A DNA stretch of 64,000 nucleotides, from positions 124,001-188,000 of the forward strand of contig NZ_CANLOB010000005.1 in NCBI RefSeq assembly GCF_947492815.1, in the 5' to 3' direction. The notes under the pieces were generated by a model, which was given only the letters and a program-made list of their open reading frames with translations, was not told the origin of the DNA and ran no database searches. The position numbers and the translations under genes are program-made. This document shows, piece after piece, positions 8,655-16,671 of this stretch. The DNA comes from an uncultured Dokdonia sp. GTDB lineage: Bacteria > Bacteroidota > Bacteroidia > Flavobacteriales > Flavobacteriaceae. Positions within the stretch are counted from its first letter, which is position 1, and every line of letters begins with the position of its first letter.

Positions 8655-9390
8655 TTTCTTATGGGTTTGTTTTTTAGTATTGCTAATTTCATGTAATAGT
8701 GATAATGAAACAATTGCTGAACAAGATGATGATGGCTCATTAGATACTTTGGTGGCTCAAAATACTATAGAAATAGATAATGTGATTGCCTGTGCTTCAG
8801 GTTCTGAAAATCCAAATGAAATTATTGCGTATGTATATCCTCGGCTGGGCGTTTCAGATATACGTTATTTTGAAACGGAATCTGTAACAGTAGATAAAAA
8901 TGATTATGAAAATTATCGTCAAGTAATATTGCCAGAAGAAGATTTTTTTAACGGCTATCTCAAAACATTTACAAGACAAACTACTGTAGAAAAATGGGTC
9001 ATTATAAGCTTTCGCGAAAGCGGAATACTGCATCTATCCAATCCTATTCGATTAAAACATAAAACACAGAATACTAATTTTACTACAGAGGTTACTATTG
9101 ATCAATCACAAATAGGAATGCCTCTTTTTAATTGGGAAACAATACTACAGCCTCTAGATGCTATCTATTTTCAGGTAGTATCTGATGCTTCTAATGAATT
9201 GCTTTCTGGAACATACACCTTTGAACCTCAATTTAGATATTACCAGTTGGATAATGTAGTGCTTAATATCACAGAAGAAATACCTCCAGAATTAGCAAGC
9301 CAAACATTATATGGTTTTACTGTGATGGGCGTAAGTGAGGATAATTGGGTGAATACATTGTTACAGGCAGAATTTGTTTTGGAGGATTAA
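8641..9390 (+). CDS. Lipoprotein of unknown function
   Basis: 249 residues starting with a lipoprotein signal (FLVLLISCNSDNE, Cys19). The mature part is beta-rich and I do not recognise a domain. It overlaps the glycosidase by 14 bases, suggesting a helper role such as surface anchoring or glycan binding, which is inference. The iterated palindrome lies in frame (9008-9021) and is read as FRES, apparently tolerated inside the protein. Confidence 0.75.
   Translation: MRKTNFLWVCFLVLLISCNSDNETIAEQDDDGSLDTLVAQNTIEIDNVIACASGSENPNEIIAYVYPRLGVSDIRYFETESVTVDKNDYENYRQVILPEEDFFNGYLKTFTRQTTVEKWVIISFRESGILHLSNPIRLKHKTQNTNFTTEVTIDQSQIGMPLFNWETILQPLDAIYFQVVSDASNELLSGTYTFEPQFRYYQLDNVVLNITEEIPPELASQTLYGFTVMGVSEDNWVNTLLQAEFVLED
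9008..9021. repeat. Iterated palindrome GCTTTCGCGAAAGC, copy 3
   Basis: Perfect copy inside the lipoprotein gene, read as S-FRES-G. The right flank GGAATA differs from the usual GTAT or GTACCC. Confidence 0.9.
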
Positions 9391-9489
9391 TAATTAGGTA
9401 ATAAAATAAAAGTAGATTTTGTTTTCATATGCTGTAATTATCCTAAACATATACCGTCTAAAATCCCTGAACCTCGAAAAAAATATATT

Positions 9490-10764
9490 ATGAAAAAAAC
9501 CATCGTATTGTTGGTTTTGATGATAACCTCTTTTGCCTTTTCACAAGAAGTTATCGTTACGAAAATTGAAATAGAAGGATTGAAAAGAACCAAAGAATCT
9601 TTTCTGAGAAGATTAGTAAAAGTCAAACCAGGAAGTACCTATGATTCTTTAAAAGTTGCTACCGATGTAGAACGTTTGAATAGACTGGCTGGTATTGCAA
9701 ATGCAACATCAAAGATTACTAAAAACTCTGAGGTAGATTATACCATTACCTATACGATTGTAGAAAATTTTACAATTATTCCTGGCATACGAGTCTCTCA
9801 AGCCAATAACGATGATGATGTTGCTTTTAGGGTGTCGGCATTTGAATTTAACCTTTTTGGAAGAGGTCAAATTTTAGGAGGTTTTTACTCAAGAGATGTT
9901 TTTGATTCTTACGGTGTATTTTGGGAAGCTCCTTTCCTATTTACGAATAAACTAGGGGTAGGAATTAACTATCAGGATAATGTAACTTTTGAGCCCATCT
10001 TTACAGATTCTAAAGATATCTCAGAAGATTTTAGATTTCAGAATAGAGCTTTTCAAGCTAGTTTGATTTATGAATATGATTTTCATAATAGATTTGAATT
10101 AGGATTTACCATAGGAAGTCAAGATTATTTGGTGCAACCTGATCAACCTGATTTAGGTCTTCCAGATGAATTAGAAGCTAATAGTGTAGGCGTAATTAGT
10201 GAATATGAATATAATGATTTAGATATCGAATATCAATATGTATCAGGTTTTAGAAATCAGACAAATGCACAGTATATTTTTAATTCTGGAAGCGAAGAGT
10301 TTTTAGAGGATGCTTTTGTGGGAACGAATGATCTGGAATACTTTCATAGAATAGGAGAACGAGGAAATCTAGCTAATAGATTACGATTATCGTTTACTTC
10401 CAATAGGGATTCTCCTTTTGCACCTTTTGCTTTAGATAATCAAGTAAATATACGAGGTGTAGGAAATACAGTAGATCGTGGTACAGCTTCTGTTGTCATT
10501 AATACCGAGTATAGACATACCTTATTAGAAAAAGGGTGGTTTGTAATTCAGAGTAATGCGTTTATAGATGCAGGCTCTTGGCGTACCCCAGGAAATGATA
10601 TTAATCAACTATTTGATGGGAGTACCATTCGTGTAAACCCAGGATTGGGAGTGCGCTTTATACATAAACGTATTTTTAATGCAGTGATCCGACTGGACTA
10701 TGGCTTTGGATTAGGAGAAAATGAAACAAATGGTCTTGTGTTTGGAATTGGTCAGTTTTTTTAA
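9490..10764 (+). CDS. Omp85/BamA-like outer membrane protein, copy 1
   Basis: 424 residues: signal peptide ending SFAFSQ, one POTRA-like domain (IVTKIEIEGLKRTKESFLRR, about 20-95) and a C-terminal 16-strand-like barrel region with the surface-antigen signature (VNIRGVGNTVDRGTASVVIN) and terminal strand VFGIGQFF. Omp85 proteins insert or export proteins across the outer membrane; this short form with one POTRA is a TamA/patatin-barrel-like variant. The next gene is a tandem paralogue of the same length. Confidence 0.8.
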   Translation: MKKTIVLLVLMITSFAFSQEVIVTKIEIEGLKRTKESFLRRLVKVKPGSTYDSLKVATDVERLNRLAGIANATSKITKNSEVDYTITYTIVENFTIIPGIRVSQANNDDDVAFRVSAFEFNLFGRGQILGGFYSRDVFDSYGVFWEAPFLFTNKLGVGINYQDNVTFEPIFTDSKDISEDFRFQNRAFQASLIYEYDFHNRFELGFTIGSQDYLVQPDQPDLGLPDELEANSVGVISEYEYNDLDIEYQYVSGFRNQTNAQYIFNSGSEEFLEDAFVGTNDLEYFHRIGERGNLANRLRLSFTSNRDSPFAPFALDNQVNIRGVGNTVDRGTASVVINTEYRHTLLEKGWFVIQSNAFIDAGSWRTPGNDINQLFDGSTIRVNPGLGVRFIHKRIFNAVIRLDYGFGLGENETNGLVFGIGQFF

Positions 10765-10831
10765 CGATATACATTATAATAGTGCTAATTTTAACGTTTA
10801 TATTGTTGACTGTATTTTACTTTAAAAAATA

Positions 10832-12097
10832 ATGTTTAAAAAAGCGCTATTACTTTTCTTTCTTACAGCTTTGTTTGCAAAAGGATACGCGCAAGAATCT
10901 TACATAGCAGATGTAAAAGTACAAGGGAATAAACGCCTTAAAAGCTCCTTTGTACGTTTAATAAGTGATGCAAAAACAGGACATGTATTAGATTCTACAG
11001 TATTAGACCATGATATTATTCGATTAAAACGACTTCCAGCGGTTTCGCATGCGTATTATCAAGTTTTTTATTCGCATGATAATCATTATAATGTCTTTTA
11101 CAATATAGAAGAAAACTTTACTATTAATCCTCAGCTTAATGTGTATACCACTAATGATGATGAGTTTGCCTATAGAGCAGGTCTGTATGAATTTAACACG
11201 CTAGGTAGAAATATTGCTTTTGGAGGATTTTATCAGAGAGATATTTTTGATTCTTTTGGAATTAATTTAAGAGCTCCTTTTGTATTTAATAATAAGATTG
11301 GAATTGCTTTAAATTTTCAAAGTCTAACCACACAAGAACCCGTGTTTTTAGAAGAGGGAACTGCAGAGTATAAGTATAATAATACCTCTTTTGAAGTTTT
11401 AGGATTGTATGCTTTTAACTTCCGACATCGTATAGAATCTGGTGTTACCTTTTTTACAGAAGATTATGAATATCTATTTGGTGCTACAAGTGATGTTGTT
11501 CCACAAGAACTTGTTGTGGATAAGCTGCTTTTTAAAGGAGTATACGAATATGATAATCTAGATTATTACTATCAATATACCGATGGATTTAAAAGCACAT
11601 TTAATGTGCAATATGTAATTGCTAGTAATGAGACATTACCTGATTTTTTGATATGGTGGAATGATTTTCATTATTTTAAAAGAGTAGGGGAGAAAGGGAA
11701 CTGGGCTAATAGATTACGTGTTGGTCTAGCCACCAATGCAGACTCACCTTTTGCGCCCTTTTCAGTCGATAATAATTTGAATGTACGAGGGGTGGGAAAT
11801 ACCATTGATCGTGGTACTGGGGTGATTGTTTTAAATACAGAATACCGATATACTTTTGTAGATAGATCTTGGTTTGTAGTACAAGGAAATGCATTTGTAG
11901 ATGCTGGTAGTTGGCGTAATCCAGGAGGTGATTTAAGTGATTTTGGGGATGACCAAAATTTACGTGTGTACCCAGGAATTGGGATGCGATTTATACATAA
12001 GAAGATATTTAACGCTACTTTTAGAGTGGATTATGGGTATGGTATAACTCCTAGTGCAACTAGTGGTTTTGTGTTTGGAATCGGTCAATACTTTTAA
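10832..12097 (+). CDS. Omp85/BamA-like outer membrane protein, copy 2
   Basis: 421 residues with the same architecture as the preceding gene: signal peptide, POTRA-like domain (VKVQGNKRLKSSFVRL) and barrel with FSVDNNLNVRGVGNTIDRG and last strand FVFGIGQYF. Long shared stretches, for instance SPFAPF near a NxRGVGNT block, show a tandem duplication followed by clear divergence, so the two may have different clients. Sixty-seven bases separate them and the downstream glyoxalase-fold gene follows after 10 bases, so the three may form one operon. Confidence 0.8.
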   Translation: MFKKALLLFFLTALFAKGYAQESYIADVKVQGNKRLKSSFVRLISDAKTGHVLDSTVLDHDIIRLKRLPAVSHAYYQVFYSHDNHYNVFYNIEENFTINPQLNVYTTNDDEFAYRAGLYEFNTLGRNIAFGGFYQRDIFDSFGINLRAPFVFNNKIGIALNFQSLTTQEPVFLEEGTAEYKYNNTSFEVLGLYAFNFRHRIESGVTFFTEDYEYLFGATSDVVPQELVVDKLLFKGVYEYDNLDYYYQYTDGFKSTFNVQYVIASNETLPDFLIWWNDFHYFKRVGEKGNWANRLRVGLATNADSPFAPFSVDNNLNVRGVGNTIDRGTGVIVLNTEYRYTFVDRSWFVVQGNAFVDAGSWRNPGGDLSDFGDDQNLRVYPGIGMRFIHKKIFNATFRVDYGYGITPSATSGFVFGIGQYF

Positions 12098-12107
12098 CTA
12101 AATAACA

Positions 12108-12626
12108 ATGATGAAAAATAGCATTAAAACAGGATTTCTTTTACTAATAATTCAAATAGGGATGGTTGTAAACGCACAAACAGCATTTGAACAAAATGCA
12201 ATCAGTATAGGGGTCGTGGTTTCTGATTTAGAAGCATCTACTACGTTTTATAAAGATGTAGTGGGAATGCTAGAAGTTCCTGGTTTTAATGTGACAAGTG
12301 AAGTCGCAAAGAAAACAGGTCTTACAGGAGGGTTACCGCTTCAAGTAACTGTTTTGAAATTAGAAGACAGTCCTACAGCTACAGAATGGAAGTTAATGAG
12401 TTTCAACAAAGAAGCTACACATCCTAAACAACGATATATTCAAGATGATACGGGGATGCAGTATATTACTATCTTCCCTAAAGATATGAAACAAGCAATG
12501 GCACGTATCAAGAAATATAATGTCCCTACTTTGGGTGAAACACCTACAAAACTCCCTAATGGGAAAACATTTATCTTGATACAAGATCCAGATGGAACAT
12601 TTATAGAATTGATAGGAGATTTATAA
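12108..12626 (+). CDS. Secreted VOC/glyoxalase-fold protein
   Basis: 172 residues. An N-terminal signal peptide (about 1-24, ending VNAQ) is followed by one vicinal-oxygen-chelate domain: SIGVVVSDLEASTTFYKDVV at the start and DPDGTFIELIGDL at the end, with Glu in the final strand as a possible metal ligand. VOC proteins act as lyases, isomerases, dioxygenases or binding proteins. Export is unusual for this superfamily. Only 10 bases separate it from the Omp85-like gene and a strong terminator follows, so it ends that transcript. Confidence 0.8.
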   Translation: MMKNSIKTGFLLLIIQIGMVVNAQTAFEQNAISIGVVVSDLEASTTFYKDVVGMLEVPGFNVTSEVAKKTGLTGGLPLQVTVLKLEDSPTATEWKLMSFNKEATHPKQRYIQDDTGMQYITIFPKDMKQAMARIKKYNVPTLGETPTKLPNGKTFILIQDPDGTFIELIGDL

Positions 12627-12646
12627 GCTGTTATCTATTTTGATAT

Positions 12647-12682
12647 AAAAAGCTCTCGAATGATTATTCGAGAGCTTTTTTT
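12647..12682 (+). terminator. Rho-independent terminator
   Basis: Perfect 10-bp stem AGCTCTCGAA (12651-12660) with TTCGAGAGCT (12667-12676), 6-base loop, followed by seven T; an A-run before the stem could make it bidirectional. Confidence 0.9.
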
Positions 12683-12794
12683 GGCACTACCAAAGGATCT
12701 GATACTCTGAGGCTAGCCTCGAAATTAAAATCCAGTCTTATGTAAATGTCTTCCGGACTTTCCTCGTGGTAGTTTGCTTAGGTGTATATGAAAT

Positions 12795-13559
12795 TTACTT
12801 TTGAGTAAATACAGAGCGATCTACATTTCCAAACTGAATATTCTCCCATGTTGTAATTGCTGGAACGGTACCAATAATCTCACCATCCCAATTAGATTTG
12901 ATATAATTTCTTCGCGTAGGAATTTTAATCCCATCTATAGTTTCATAATCAAATCGCATAAGATTAGGCTCAGTAACTCCAAAAGCAGTAATCGTAAACA
13001 AGAACTGATCAATCAGTTTTGTTTCTTTATTAATATATAACACATACGTATCTTGCGCATCTCCTACCTTTTCTCCAAATGTAATTTTAACGATGTTATA
13101 CGTCTTACCATTCATAGTTTTAGTACCTGTAAATTCTTGATTCACACCTTCGTCTAAAAGTTTGAAAAACATAGTAAACCAATAATAGTTCGTTTTGCGT
13201 AAGAAACGAGCAAACCCTAGTGCTTCTTCACTAGTTGTTTTTTGGCCATCTATGTTTACCCAAAAATGAGTGCCATCATAACCTTCGGTAACTGCGCCTC
13301 CTTTTGGAGCAATCATAGTATGCGTTGTAAAATCAGCACGAGATAATTCTCCATCAAAATCATACATTTCTTTTCCTATAAAATGGAGTCCTGAATTTGG
13401 ATCGTTGTACTCATAATCATAGGATACACTCCCTTTATTATAAAAATTTGTTTTGCCTCCCATAGCTTCCATGGTTTCAGCTAAGAGTTGTTTTGCATCT
13501 TGCGCATAGGTGTTACCTATCATAAGACTTAGTAGTGCGATAAAAAGATTCTTTTTCAT
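12795..13559 (-). CDS. Secreted LolA-like protein (DUF6503 type)
   Basis: 254 residues with signal peptide ending NTYAQ. The mature part begins KQLLAETMEAMGG and shows an antiparallel sheet with repeated 'k-t-Y-y-v-d' style strands, including TYVLYINKETKLIDQF and FDYETIDGIKIPTRR, as in LolA/LolB-like periplasmic proteins that hold a lipid in a half barrel. I believe this is the Bacteroidetes DUF6503 group. It lies 21 bases downstream of the dehydrogenase gene on the same strand and could be co-transcribed. Ligand unknown. Confidence 0.7.
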   Translation of the reverse strand: MKKNLFIALLSLMIGNTYAQDAKQLLAETMEAMGGKTNFYNKGSVSYDYEYNDPNSGLHFIGKEMYDFDGELSRADFTTHTMIAPKGGAVTEGYDGTHFWVNIDGQKTTSEEALGFARFLRKTNYYWFTMFFKLLDEGVNQEFTGTKTMNGKTYNIVKITFGEKVGDAQDTYVLYINKETKLIDQFLFTITAFGVTEPNLMRFDYETIDGIKIPTRRNYIKSNWDGEIIGTVPAITTWENIQFGNVDRSVFTQK

Positions 13560-13580
13560 GATGTTGTTTTGTGTTTGGTG

Positions 13581-14441
13581 TTATTTTGATTCTAGATATT
13601 TATAAATAGCGGTAAAGTCTAAGTCTCCTAGACCATCCTGTGTTGCTTTTGCATAGAGCTCTTTTGTTGCATTTAAACTAGGAGTCGCTACGCCTACTTC
13701 ATACGCAGAAATACTAGAGAGGTGCAAATCTTTATGTAGCCATTTTAGGGGGAAATTTGCTTCGTAATTTTGCTGCTCTAATTTAGGCCTTACCGCTTGT
13801 ATGACGGGAGCAACTACAGGTGTGGCAGTCAGAACATTTAATAACAATTTTTCTTGAAGTCCCATTGCTTTTCCCATCATAAGTGCTTCGGCAACAGCTG
13901 CCATTTGCTGTCCTAATAATTGATTGATCAACATTTTCATAGCGGCTCCTTTTCCAATAGTGCCTAAATGTATTGTTTTCTTGCCCATACAATCCAAAAG
14001 AGGTTTTGCTTGCGCTAAATCTTGTGAATCTCCTCCCACCAAAAAGAGCAATTCCCCAGCTTCAGCCGGACCCTTAGTTCCAGCTACAGGCGCATCTAAA
14101 TAACGTATGTTATGCTTTCGCGAAAGCGTACCCATCATCTCTGTAAACGAAGGATTAACTGTGCTGGCATTGATCCAAAGTGCATCGTTTTTAAATGATG
14201 ATAGTATAGGTGTGATCGTATCTTGAACCACTTCTGGTGTAGATAACATGGTGATTAAAATATCACTTTGCATGACGACATCTTTAGGGCTAGCAACCCA
14301 TAATGCACCGTTTTTTAGAAGCTCAGTTGCTTTTTCTTTCGTACGATTATAAATAATGAGGTCACAGCCTGCTTTTTGAAGATTGCGTGCCATACGACTT
14401 CCCATGATTCCTAATCCGATAAATCCTATTTTCTTATTCAT
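13581..14441 (-). CDS. NAD(P)-dependent beta-hydroxyacid dehydrogenase (3-hydroxyisobutyrate dehydrogenase family)
   Basis: 286 residues. GFIGLGIMGSRMARN (6-20) is the Rossmann nucleotide loop, DAPVAGTKGPAEAGE (116-130) the substrate-binding signature, and AAMKMLINQLLGQ carries the catalytic Lys169. The family oxidises 3-hydroxyisobutyrate, tartronate semialdehyde, succinic semialdehyde or related compounds; which one is not visible. The iterated palindrome is embedded in frame as LSRK (residues 106-109). A 15-base motif 71-85 bases upstream of the start is repeated upstream of the adjacent AraC gene, so that regulator probably controls it. Confidence 0.85.
   Translation of the reverse strand: MNKKIGFIGLGIMGSRMARNLQKAGCDLIIYNRTKEKATELLKNGALWVASPKDVVMQSDILITMLSTPEVVQDTITPILSSFKNDALWINASTVNPSFTEMMGTLSRKHNIRYLDAPVAGTKGPAEAGELLFLVGGDSQDLAQAKPLLDCMGKKTIHLGTIGKGAAMKMLINQLLGQQMAAVAEALMMGKAMGLQEKLLLNVLTATPVVAPVIQAVRPKLEQQNYEANFPLKWLHKDLHLSSISAYEVGVATPSLNATKELYAKATQDGLGDLDFTAIYKYLESK
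14114..14127. repeat. Iterated palindrome GCTTTCGCGAAAGC, copy 4
   Basis: Perfect copy in the dehydrogenase gene, read as LSRK. The plus-strand right flank is GTACCCAT. Confidence 0.9.
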
Positions 14442-14511
14442 GATTTTTTGTTTTATGAGAACAAATTTCTATCAAAATGAAAGCATTAAATTTCCAAATA
14501 CATCAAAAATG

Positions 14512-14526
14512 GTGATTTCTAGTCAA
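14512..14526. promoter_or_regulatory. Putative AraC operator, upstream of the dehydrogenase
   Basis: GTGATTTCTAGTCAA, matching 14 of 15 bases with the site at 15482-15496. It lies 71-85 bases before the dehydrogenase start, a usual distance for an AraC-type activator site. Inference from repetition and position only. Confidence 0.5.
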
Positions 14527-14529
14527 AAA

Positions 14530-15396
14530 TCATATGAGTGTATTTTTTCTATTTTGAATTTGGTATTGTTTAGGAGAAGTACCAAATAATTTATGAAAGG
14601 CTTTAATAAAATGAGAAACGTTTTCATAGCCTACCCGATAGGCAATGTCTGTTACAGAATCTGATGTTGTACGTAGTAATTTTGACGCTTCTTGCATACG
14701 TTGTTCAATAAGCCATTTTTTTGGAGACATATGAAACGTAGATTTAAAATCTCTCTGAAATGTAGAAAGACTCCTTCCAGTGAGATATGCATAATCAACA
14801 ATATCTAATGGTTTTTCAAAATTTTGGAGCATGAATTTTCTGATATGCAAACGCTCTCTATTTTTTAATGCAAAAAGATGTTGTACAAAAGCATCTCCTT
14901 TTTCTGAGATGCTGATAAGATGTAATAGTTCTAATAATTTAGGTTTGGTGAATTGATGTGTGCTTTTACCTCTATATAAGGCAAGCAACGTATCTGTGTA
15001 TAGACGTAAGCTCTCGTCGTAATCTATTAAGAATGTACATGTTGTATGTTGTGACTTGCTTATCTCAAAACTATTTAAAAACTCATCAGTAATTTCTTGA
15101 TCAAAGAAAAAGACAATAGCTTCAAAGTATTGATCTTCAGGAATAATATCTGTGATAGCGTACAATCCTTTTGGTAATAATACCATTTGGTTTTTACGAA
15201 CTTTAGTGAATTCACCATTATGTTTTTCTATTTGTAGGCCTCCATGTAGTACAAGTGTAAGTGCATGAGAAGCTAAATAGCGTTGGTTTTGTATATCTGA
15301 TGCTGTCACTTTTTTATGAATGACAGCAGAATTTCCATCTATTAAAATTTTTTCAATAGCTGGATTCAAATAAAAAGCGTGTGGTACTACTTTCAT
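14530..15396 (-). CDS. AraC family transcriptional regulator
   Basis: 288 residues from the chosen ATG at 15396; an in-frame ATG 11 codons earlier has no supporting homology-like sequence. The N-terminal half is a cupin-like effector domain (about 1-150) and the C-terminal 100 residues form the double helix-turn-helix with DIVDYAYLTGRSLSTFQRDF and VTDIAYRVGYENVSHFIKAF, ending in the usual FGTSPKQY. It is a cytosolic DNA-binding regulator. The shared 15-base sites upstream of this gene and of the next gene downstream point to autoregulation and control of the dehydrogenase. Confidence 0.85.
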   Translation of the reverse strand: MKVVPHAFYLNPAIEKILIDGNSAVIHKKVTASDIQNQRYLASHALTLVLHGGLQIEKHNGEFTKVRKNQMVLLPKGLYAITDIIPEDQYFEAIVFFFDQEITDEFLNSFEISKSQHTTCTFLIDYDESLRLYTDTLLALYRGKSTHQFTKPKLLELLHLISISEKGDAFVQHLFALKNRERLHIRKFMLQNFEKPLDIVDYAYLTGRSLSTFQRDFKSTFHMSPKKWLIEQRMQEASKLLRTTSDSVTDIAYRVGYENVSHFIKAFHKLFGTSPKQYQIQNRKNTLI

Positions 15397-15405
15397 AAGC
15401 AAAAG

Positions 15406-15427
15406 GTGTTTCTGTATATGGAAACAC
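15406..15427. promoter_or_regulatory. Inverted repeat just upstream of the AraC gene
   Basis: GTGTTTC and GAAACAC around an 8-base spacer, ending 10 bases before the start codon. It could be an operator or a leader hairpin. Confidence 0.4.
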
Positions 15428-15428
15428 A

Positions 15429-15466
15429 AGACAAGATTATAATTTTAAAATGATATAATCTTGTCT
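15429..15466. other. Perfect 13-bp inverted repeat between YceI and AraC genes
   Basis: AGACAAGATTATA (15429-15441) and TATAATCTTGTCT (15454-15466). It can form a stable hairpin on either strand; the minus strand lacks a good T-run, so a terminator for the YceI gene is possible but not clear, and an operator is the alternative. Confidence 0.5.
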
Positions 15467-15481
15467 CTTTTCTTAAAAGTA

Positions 15482-15496
15482 GTGATTTCTGGTCAA
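15482..15496. promoter_or_regulatory. Putative AraC operator, upstream of the AraC gene
   Basis: GTGATTTCTGGTCAA, the partner of the motif at 14512-14526, 86-100 bases before the AraC start. Suggests autoregulation. Confidence 0.5.
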
Positions 15497-15499
15497 CTA

Positions 15500-16066
15500 T
15501 TACTTTTTTATAAATGTCAAGCTTCCTTTCAATGTAAAATCATCTGCAATAACATTTTCTTTTAAGCTTTTAAATATAGATGGAGAATTATAATTTACAC
15601 CATACGTAGTGCGATCCATTGTATGATTAAAAGCAATTGAGATCATTCCTTCTTGCATAGTTACTGTGGCTTTTACTTGCTCTTTGTTTTTAGTGTCTTT
15701 TATGGTCATGTAACCATTTAAAATACAAGTGCCAGATGAAATAGCTGCTGGTTCAGAAAGCGTGAATTTTGCTGTTTTGTATTTTTTTACGTGAAAGAAA
15801 TCTTTGTCTCTTAAATGTCCAGACAGTTGTTTATTTTCTTGATATAAGCTTGTCATATCTACAATAATTTCAAGAGTAGTAATCGTATTGTTTTCACAGG
15901 TAATTGTTGCCTTTTGGATTTGTAAAGTTCCTTCAGGTGCATAACCGCCTACGGCTGCTTTTCCGCCCCAAGTAAGGGTGCTACTATTTTTTGTGACGAT
16001 ATAGATTTCTTGACTAAATAATAGCGAGCAAATACTTAAAAAGAAAAGGGTGATATAGGTTTTCAT
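15500..16066 (-). CDS. YceI family periplasmic protein
   Basis: 188 residues with a signal peptide ending LLFSQ. The YceI lipocalin-like barrel is recognisable from TLTWGGKAAVGGYAPEGTL at the start, the central SGHLRDKDFFHVKKYKTAKF and the later FNHTMDRTTYGVNYNS. Family members bind polyisoprenoids or other amphiphiles in the periplasm. Two bases separate it from the lipoprotein gene upstream on the same strand, so they form an operon. Confidence 0.9.
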   Translation of the reverse strand: MKTYITLFFLSICSLLFSQEIYIVTKNSSTLTWGGKAAVGGYAPEGTLQIQKATITCENNTITTLEIIVDMTSLYQENKQLSGHLRDKDFFHVKKYKTAKFTLSEPAAISSGTCILNGYMTIKDTKNKEQVKATVTMQEGMISIAFNHTMDRTTYGVNYNSPSIFKSLKENVIADDFTLKGSLTFIKK

Positions 16067-16068
16067 AA

Positions 16069-16563
16069 TTAGTTGTTTAAAAGATGATTCGTTGTGTGAA
16101 TAGTGTCATAACCGCAAACAGTTTCTCCATTTGCTGTTTTACCTATGAAGTACCACATTGCCCAGCCTCCATATGGTTTTGTATCTGTACGCCAATTGTT
16201 GGTCCAGGTATAGGGTTCTCCTTGTAGTAATTGTTGTTTTTTAGTGCCAAAGGTTTTATCAAGTTCCTTGAGTGGGTATGATTTTCGAAGATTCCATTTT
16301 CCGTCATAAAATAAGTAGGCACCATATTCTATAATCGTAATAGCACTTTCTTTACATAAAATGGAAGTCGCGTGCTTCCAGTAATATCTATCTTTTATTT
16401 GTATAGGATCATTTTCTTTAGGGAAATTAGCAACAGTTATTGCTTGTCGAATATCTTTTAGTTTTTCTGGTAATGGTTCTTTTCCAGTGGGGCCTGTCCA
16501 ATCTCTTTGGCCACATGCCGTGAGCGTTATGAGTATAAAACAGAGCGTGAGATATGTTTTCAT
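16069..16563 (-). CDS. Small lipoprotein of unknown function
   Basis: 164 residues from the ATG at 16563, chosen because it begins a clear lipoprotein signal (LCFILITLTACGQ, Cys17), whereas the longer frame adds 25 unlikely residues. The mature part is rich in Trp and Tyr (RYYWKH, YTWTNNW, GGWAMWYF), without a domain I know. First gene of a two-gene operon with yceI. Several TGACAC elements lie in its upstream region. Confidence 0.65.
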   Translation of the reverse strand: MKTYLTLCFILITLTACGQRDWTGPTGKEPLPEKLKDIRQAITVANFPKENDPIQIKDRYYWKHATSILCKESAITIIEYGAYLFYDGKWNLRKSYPLKELDKTFGTKKQQLLQGEPYTWTNNWRTDTKPYGGWAMWYFIGKTANGETVCGYDTIHTTNHLLNN

Positions 16564-16582
16564 CTTTTGTGTTTTTATTGGT

Positions 16583-16667
16583 TGACACAAAGATGCTATA
16601 TGAAAGGATGTTGGTCGTCTCAATTCTGGAAATGACACTTTTTATAGGTGTCAATTTGAAAATTGAG
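16583..16667. promoter_or_regulatory. Nested inverted repeats with TGACAC elements
   Basis: TGACAC (16633-16638) faces GTGTCA (16648-16653), nested within CTCAATT (16619-16625) and AATTGAG (16661-16667). Another TGACAC lies at about 16583-16588. It sits upstream of the lipoprotein-yceI operon and just after the second AraC gene, so it may be an operator, or a terminator for that gene. Confidence 0.4.
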
Positions 16668-16671
16668 TCTT

